A DNA stretch of 40,125 bases from Taibaiella sp. Its GTDB lineage: Bacteria > Bacteroidota > Bacteroidia > Chitinophagales > Chitinophagaceae. The position numbers and the translations under genes were made by a program. Shown piece after piece: positions 35,230 through 40,125 of this stretch (positions are counted from its first letter, which is position 1; each line of letters opens with the position of its first letter). The notes beneath the pieces are model-generated. The model did no database searches. It had not been told where the DNA came from and saw nothing but the letters and a program-made list of their open reading frames with translations. The stretch spans positions 1 to 40,125 of the forward strand of contig JAHHDV010000014.1 in NCBI GenBank assembly GCA_019739295.1, read 5' to 3'.

Positions 35230-36786
35230 TTAGATCTTGATGACCTCATCTGTTTTCTTATCGATGAAGTAATACTCCACCAGGTGGTAATCATTCTCGG
35301 GAATGATGTCCAGCCAATGATTGTATTTCCGGTACCATTTCCACTGGATGGACCTCCAGAACCCTTTTGCTTTCAGGTAGGAAACAACCATAGGATGCGC
35401 TTTGAACTGAAGGTTTTTATGTCCCTGGTTGAGCAGGTACCTGAATTCCTTTTCGAGTTCTTCGGTCAGCAATAAGGATGGCCCGATCTTACCTGTACCC
35501 TGGCAGGATGGACAGGTCTCGGCGGTAGTGATGTTGATCTCCGGCTTCAGCCTTTGACGGGTGATCTGCATCAGGCCGAATTTGGAGACAGGCAGGATGG
35601 TGTGTTTTGCGCGGTCCTCTCTCATCAGTTCATACATCCTGTCCTGGACCCGCTTACGGTTATCCGGGGATTTCATATCGATAAAATCGATGATGACAAT
35701 ACCCCCGAGGTCGCGCAGCCTTAATTGCCTGGCGATCTCTTCTGCCGATTCTAAATTGGTCTGCAGTGCTGTTTCCTCCTGGCTGGATTCCGGCGCCCTT
35801 GTGCCACTGTTGACGTCGATGACGTGCATCGCCTCCGTATGCTCTATAATCAGGTAAGCACCGCTTTCCATATTGACTGTCTTGCCAAAGGCACTTTTAA
35901 CCTGCTTGGTAATGCCATAATGGTCGAATATCGACCTGCTATGACTATACAAGTGAACGATTTTCTCTTTCTCCGGAGCTATCTTGCTTACATAATCCTT
36001 TGTCTCTGTAAGCAGGGTCTGGTCATTGACCATGATATTCTGAAAGCTGTTATTGAGCAGGTCCCTGAGTATGGAATTGGTCTTTCCCTTCTCGCTAAGG
36101 ATCCGTTTCGGCGGAGCAGCCTTCCGTAGCTTCGACTGAATGGTTTTCCATTGAGTCACCAGGTCCATCAGGTCTTTATGCATCTCGGCGGTATTCTTTC
36201 CTTCTGCCACTGTGCGGACAATAACGCCGAAATTTTTGGGCTTGATGCTTTCTACGATTTTCTGCAGGCGTTTCCGCTCATCATTTGAATGGATCTTGCG
36301 GGATACAGAAACAAAATCATTAAAAGGAGTAATAACCACATATCTGCCAGCCAGTGAAAGCTCACAGCTCAGGCGTGGTCCTTTGTTGGAAATGGGTTCT
36401 TTCAGGATTTGTACCAATATCTCAGGCTTGCCCTGAAAGACTTCTGTTATTTTGCCGTTTTTATTGATTTCGGGTTCATTCTGAAAGGTTTCGAAGTCGA
36501 ACCCGTTCTCTGAATTGTCCTGGATCGACAATTTAGTAAACTTAAGCAATGAACGGATATAAGGGCTGAGGTCGGTATAATGGAGAAAGGCGTCTTTTTC
36601 AAAACCCACATCTACAAATACGGCATTAAGTCCCGGCATCAATTTCTTGATCTTACCCAGGTACAAATCACCTACACCATAACCTGCATTGTTTTTATCA
36701 TAATGAAGCTCGACCAGCTTCTTGTCTTCTAACAGTGCTATTTCTACCCCCTCATCCGATGCATTGATGATCATTTCTTTATTCAT
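35230..36786 (-). CDS. rng: Ribonuclease E/G family endoribonuclease
   Basis: 518 aa, the size of RNase G. An S1 domain in the first ~125 residues (GVGDLYLGKIKKLMPGLNAV) is followed by the RNase-H-like and catalytic core: HVIDVNSG with Asp324 and GIVIIDFIDM with Asp367, spaced 43 residues as Asp303/Asp346 of E. coli RNase E, then the Zn-link ETCPSCQGTGKIG with Cys425 and Cys428, 58 residues on as in RNase E. Cleaves single-stranded RNA, matures rRNA and turns over mRNA in the cytoplasm. No long disordered tail as in RNase E. Downstream of the COX24-like gene and TPR gene, all on the minus strand. Confidence 0.95.
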   Translation of the reverse strand: MNKEMIINASDEGVEIALLEDKKLVELHYDKNNAGYGVGDLYLGKIKKLMPGLNAVFVDVGFEKDAFLHYTDLSPYIRSLLKFTKLSIQDNSENGFDFETFQNEPEINKNGKITEVFQGKPEILVQILKEPISNKGPRLSCELSLAGRYVVITPFNDFVSVSRKIHSNDERKRLQKIVESIKPKNFGVIVRTVAEGKNTAEMHKDLMDLVTQWKTIQSKLRKAAPPKRILSEKGKTNSILRDLLNNSFQNIMVNDQTLLTETKDYVSKIAPEKEKIVHLYSHSRSIFDHYGITKQVKSAFGKTVNMESGAYLIIEHTEAMHVIDVNSGTRAPESSQEETALQTNLESAEEIARQLRLRDLGGIVIIDFIDMKSPDNRKRVQDRMYELMREDRAKHTILPVSKFGLMQITRQRLKPEINITTAETCPSCQGTGKIGPSLLLTEELEKEFRYLLNQGHKNLQFKAHPMVVSYLKAKGFWRSIQWKWYRKYNHWLDIIPENDYHLVEYYFIDKKTDEVIKI

Positions 36787-36978
36787 GATATCATTTACAT
36801 CTCTGCCATTATTCCCTGATTGGGCTACATACCATATCCGCGGGCAATAATTGCAATTTTTCTGTTTAAAAAGATGGGTAATTATAATGCATAAAAACCT
36901 GCCTCCATGAATTGGAACAGGTTAAGCCGTTGATGCAACTTCAACATCCTATGGCGGATGCTGTCAGTCTGCAGCTTA

Positions 36979-37068
36979 TTATTTTTTCTTATGACGATTC
37001 TTTCTCAAACGTTTTTTACGTTTGTGCGTAGAAATCTTATGACGTTTTCTTTTTTTACCGCAAGGCAT
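36979..37068 (-). CDS. AURKAIP1/COX24-domain miniprotein (29 aa)
   Basis: Sequence MPCGKKRKRHKISTHKRKKR continuing to LRKNRHKKK, of which more than half is Lys/Arg/His. This is the conserved Bacteroidota miniprotein that carries the AURKAIP1/COX24 C-terminal domain, whose mitochondrial relative is a small-ribosomal-subunit protein; a ribosome-associated role is likely. The frame is complete, ATG at 37068 and TAA at 36979-36981, 33 nt after the TPR gene. It is easy to miss because of its size. Confidence 0.85.
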   Translation of the reverse strand: MPCGKKRKRHKISTHKRKKRLRKNRHKKK

Positions 37069-37101
37069 AATTTACAAATTTAAAAATGTTATTAAATAAT
37101 A

Positions 37102-37955
37102 TTACTGTATCTTTTCTATATACTCATCTACATCTTTGCCGAACCCGGGATCTTTATTGAACTTTTTAGCCTCACTCAGGTATTTGACCGCCTGCTCCCT
37201 GTCCCCCTTCCTGGCATATGCCCTCCGCCATTAAGATCCTTGCTTCCCAGCTATCCGGATGAAACCTGATCAATAAGTCCGCTCTTTCGATAGCCCGGTC
37301 CAGCTGATTGGATTCGATGGCCATTTTTTCCGAGAACTAAGTTAGCTTGAAAATTCGACGAGTCATTTCTGACAATGTCCTGAAGCTGGGCTACGCCCTG
37401 CATCGGCTGTGCTTTCCCTTCAATATACAATGTAGCCAGCTCCATTTTTGCTTCCACATTGGTAGGATCCTTTTCCAGAATCTTATTCAAAGACCGCTCC
37501 GCCACATCTGCCATCCACTGTCTCATAGCCGGATTCTGCTCTTCATGCAGACCTTCATTCATCAAATGGGATGCAAAGGTCAGCTTTTTTTCTGAATTAT
37601 CCAAAAATCCTGATTGGGAGAAATAAAATGCAGCCACAACAGGGCGCTGGATATCCAGCCATTTCTTAGCTACAGCCTCATATGCGGCAGACCGGAGACT
37701 ATCATTTCCGGCCGATTGTACACTCAGCTCCATTGCTTCGATCTCTCCAAGCACCTGAGGGTGCAGCTTTTTCTTTTCAGCAGTCAGCAGGCTGTCAAAA
37801 TCTGCAGGATGCACGGAAGGGGCCGTCACGGGGCCTGACGTTTCCTGCCTGGGTTCTTTTTCGGGAGGTACGGACAAGCCGTTAACAGCCAGGAAAAATA
37901 ATGCCAGGAGGGCAATCACACTTACGATTACCGGGATAAGAATTTTTTTGTTCAA
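37102..37955 (-). CDS. Membrane-anchored TPR protein (two frameshifts near the 3' end)
   Basis: An N-terminal membrane anchor (KKILIPVIVSVIALLALFFL) precedes a low-complexity Pro/Glu linker and TPR-like helical pairs (NVEAKMELATLYIEGKAQPM, SNFQANLVLGKMAIESNQLD, HPDSWEARILMAEAYARKGD). The continuous frame stops at 37251, but removing one A from the A-run at 37328-37333 and one base in the C-run near 37217-37222 continues the TPR repeats to TAA at 37102-37104, about 283 aa. Such proteins scaffold complexes in the periplasm or at the membrane; partners unknown. Confidence 0.75.
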
Positions 37956-38009
37956 AGTACAATGTGTTATGATCCTAATAATAGGCCGGAATCAAATATT
38001 GAATTCCAT

Positions 38010-38032
38010 AAAAAAGCCCTGAATTTCAGGGC
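38010..38032 (-). terminator. Terminator of the small lipoprotein gene
   Basis: Stem GCCCTGA (38016-38022) / TCAGGGC (38026-38032) with a 3-nt loop, followed on the minus strand by a T-run (38010-38015). Confidence 0.75.
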
Positions 38033-38075
38033 ACAAAGGTAATTCTTTTCTTTTATAATTGGCTGACCGGGAGTT

Positions 38076-38319
38076 TTAGTACAACTCACACTCTTCCCTG
38101 GTTGTTACACCATCCTCCGCATAACTCCTGCTCCTGTTGCTGCATTCCTGTTCCGCTTCTTTTAGCGTATTGGTCACACTGTACTCCCTGATTGTACGGC
38201 TCAGGAAGACCTGGCTTCCCGGAAAAACTGATTTTACATTGACAGGTATATGCTTTGACACAGGAGGTCATTGTCCCAACTCCAAACAACAAGACAGCAA
38301 TGTAGATCAATTTTTTCAT
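38076..38319 (-). pseudogene. Small Cys-rich lipoprotein, one frameshift
   Basis: MKKLIYIAVLLFGVGTMTSC gives a lipoprotein signal (Cys20), then YTCQCKISFSGKPGLPEPYN. A second frame continues REYSVTNTLKEAEQECSNRS to ECELY and TAA at 38078-38076. An extra base near 38190-38215 explains the switch; the joined product is about 80 aa with several Cys and resembles small Bacteroidota lipoproteins with a CxC...C pattern. The frame ending at 38086 alone would have an unlike tail. The terminator just downstream fits the longer end. Confidence 0.6.
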
Positions 38320-38486
38320 GTGGGTTTAAATTTGTGCATCCAAAGGTAATCATTGAATTTTTTAAATCAAAATAAATGTTGGGGATATGTGAAAGAAATC
38401 CGGGAACAATAAAATGCCGGCCGGTGATAACGAATTTCTTTCGATTCAGCATACGGTTTTATATAAATTTATTGTATGTTTGTTCT

Positions 38487-38948
38487 ATGAAAAAGCAGAA
38501 ATTCATTTTTATCATTAGCGTAATGATATCCATTATAAGTCTATACTCCTGTTCTAAACCTATAGACCAAATGAGAAAACGAAGCGGTACCTGGCAGATG
38601 GTCCTGTACCAGGAATGGGAAGCTTGTGACAGCAGATATACGGACACTACCTACACAGATACATTTACCATTACTTTTAATGATGATCATTCAGGTGTGG
38701 CGACAGGCCGGCAAGATACCAGCTCTTTCAGCTGGAATGTACGGGAAACCAATAAGCAGACCAATCCTTCCGGCTATGTCATCGAATTAAATAACCTCAC
38801 ACTCCATGCACCTACCGTCACATCATTTGAAATTTTCTATATCCTTGAATCCGAAGATAATTACGAAAAATGGTATTGGCCGGGAGATTGTTTGTTTAGC
38901 TCCCATAAGAGGAACAAATATGTGTATCTGACCAGAATAGTCGATTAG
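38487..38948 (+). CDS. Hypothetical lipoprotein, lipocalin-like
   Basis: 153 aa from ATG 38487 (the longer frame has no better start). Lipobox LYSC (Cys22). The mature part has a beta-barrel-like strand rhythm (SGTWQMVLYQEWEACD, FTITFNDDHSGVATG, SSFSWNVRETN, GYVIELNNLTLH), as in lipocalin-like domains of Bacteroidota lipoproteins. A TATGTTTG box (38474-38481) lies just ahead, but no matching TTG was found. Function unknown. Isolated, divergent from the Cys-rich lipoprotein. Confidence 0.65.
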   Translation: MKKQKFIFIISVMISIISLYSCSKPIDQMRKRSGTWQMVLYQEWEACDSRYTDTTYTDTFTITFNDDHSGVATGRQDTSSFSWNVRETNKQTNPSGYVIELNNLTLHAPTVTSFEIFYILESEDNYEKWYWPGDCLFSSHKRNKYVYLTRIVD

Positions 38949-39086
38949 ACACACATTTACCCCTGAGCCGGTGTGCTTTACCAAAGTCGTTTTGCATAAT
39001 GGAAAAAACGGAAATGCTCTGAAGCATTTTTGATGGACCAAATTTGTTGATGCAAACCATTTGCGATCACCGGATCAACACTTCAG

Positions 39087-40125
39087 CTATTTCCTTTTCA
39101 CCATTGTCAGAATAGTCGCTACGCCCACCAATGGTTCTTCCGTATCATCCAGCATTTTCGACAAGCCATTTTACAATACCCCGCTTGATGAAGGTTTTGG
39201 GATCCTCCGGGTTTTCTGTGACATCATTGGGTAGCTTCTGCTTGCAGGTAAAGCGGATATGGATCTTTGCGCCGGGATAGACCGGCTTGGTAAACCGGAG
39301 TTCATCAATGCCATAATTCAGCAGTACAGGGTTCTTTTCATAGGAATCAACGAACAGGCCTGCAGCCACGCTCATGATAAAATACCCATGGGCCACCTGC
39401 CGGTCAAACATGGTTCCGGCAAAATCCGTATCTACTTTATGTGCATAGAAATTATCACCGCTCAATGCTGCAAACCGGTCGATATCTTCAGATGTGATTG
39501 CTCTGGTCCCGGTGATCAGCTGATCGCCCACTTCCAGGTCATCAAAGTATTTTTTAAAAGGGTGCACATCGCTGGGCTTACCCTCAGCGCCCTGCTGGTA
39601 TACATTTGTAATAGCCGTAATGGTGGTAGGCGATCCCTGGATGGCCGTCCTGCTCATATAATGCAGTACACCGCGCTTGCCGCCCATTTCTTCACCGTCT
39701 CCGGCACGTCCCAGGGCCGCCATGGATCAGCATCGGCATCGGCGAGCCATGCCCGGTGCTTTCTTTGGCGCAATCCCGGTTCAAAATCAAAATACGCCCA
39801 TGCATATTCGCTGCTGCCAGTACATATTGCCTGGCCAGCTCATCATCATAAGTAACCATAGAGCTCACCAAAGAGCCTTTACCCAGGTTAGCCAAAGCAA
39901 CGGCTTCTTCAATATCCTGGTAGGGCATGATCGTGCTTACCGGGCCAAAAGCCTCGATATTATGGCAGTCCTGGTTTCCCAAAAGGCTTGTCGTTATAAA
40001 ATACAACCGCGGCAGGAAAGCGCCCTTCTCCTTATCCGCACCCATTACATCAAACCGGTCCGGGTCACCGATGATGATTTTCTGAGATTTGGAAAGCTCC
40101 CGGATCTTCTCCAGGACTTCTTCTT
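39087..40125 (-). CDS. paaZ: PaaZ: oxepin-CoA hydrolase / aldehyde dehydrogenase, 3' part, two frameshifts
   Basis: The 5' end lies beyond the window. The visible N-terminal part is the end of the aldehyde dehydrogenase domain ([57 protein letters not shown]). It is followed by a MaoC-type hot-dog hydratase ([35 protein letters not shown]), the two-domain order of PaaZ, which hydrolyses the oxepin ring and oxidises the aldehyde in phenylacetate breakdown. Frame breaks near 39710 (an extra base rejoins GGPG to [11 protein letters not shown]) and near 39153 (an extra A); with the latter removed the protein runs on, [20 protein letters not shown], to TAG at 39089-39087. Pathway partner of paaG at 171-950. 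Confidence 0.8.

Overview
The window reads as a chromosomal piece of a Bacteroidota bacterium. Evidence seen: type IX secretion (T9SS) C-terminal sorting domains, TTG-N19/20-TAnnTTTG promoters, mostly weak Shine-Dalgarno signals, a DUF6029-type outer-membrane protein, a 29-residue AURKAIP1/COX24-like miniprotein, and a histidine kinase of the periplasmic-propeller/Y_Y_Y class. A Chitinophagaceae-like host is my guess, not shown.

Layout. (1) 0-1.8 kb: paaG (phenylacetate catabolism) and a TlpA-type thiol oxidoreductase. (2) 1.8-7.9 kb: a DUF6029 protein, then a convergent three-gene unit on the minus strand (MbnP-like lipoprotein, MauG/MbnH-like di-heme peroxidase, Cys-rich CDICGCG outer-membrane protein), and on the plus strand a small Cys-containing membrane protein and an AraC regulator; this looks like a copper/metal locus. 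(3) 8.0-12.6 kb: DoxX protein, an operon of three exported proteins (one T9SS cargo), then an ECF sigma factor overlapping a membrane-anchored barrel protein (probable anti-sigma). (4) 12.7-22.6 kb: an alpha/beta hydrolase, two GNAT acetyltransferases, a Rieske FAD oxidoreductase, a DUF892 stress ferritin-like protein and a glycosyltransferase-glf-glycosidase cluster (galactofuranose-type surface sugar). (5) 22.6-32.5 kb: a visibly A+T-richer accessory block with an orphan T9SS domain, an evenly spaced three-hairpin array, two tiny ORFs, a 1034-aa T9SS cargo with a papain-like signature, a broken hybrid sensor kinase and an IS3-family element, ending at tRNA-Asn(GTT). (6) 32.6-40.1 kb: a GT4 glycosyltransferase and divergent GHMP sugar kinase, rng, the COX24-like miniprotein, a TPR protein, two small lipoproteins and the 3' part of paaZ.

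A striking technical or biological signal runs through the window: about ten genes are frame-disrupted, and every disruption I could place by reading across it is a single EXTRA base, never a missing one, and conserved protein sequence resumes immediately. The densest cluster is 3.1-6.0 kb. This pattern fits insertion-biased sequencing error better than gene decay, so most 'broken' genes here are probably intact in the organism. One exception is an in-frame stop in the sensor kinase.

Candidates for a less-described system: the MbnP/MbnH-like/CDICGCG/small-Cys-protein/AraC locus; the secreted HAF-repeat plus papain-like T9SS protein; and the regularly spaced hairpin array with two good promoters at 23.1-23.4 kb.
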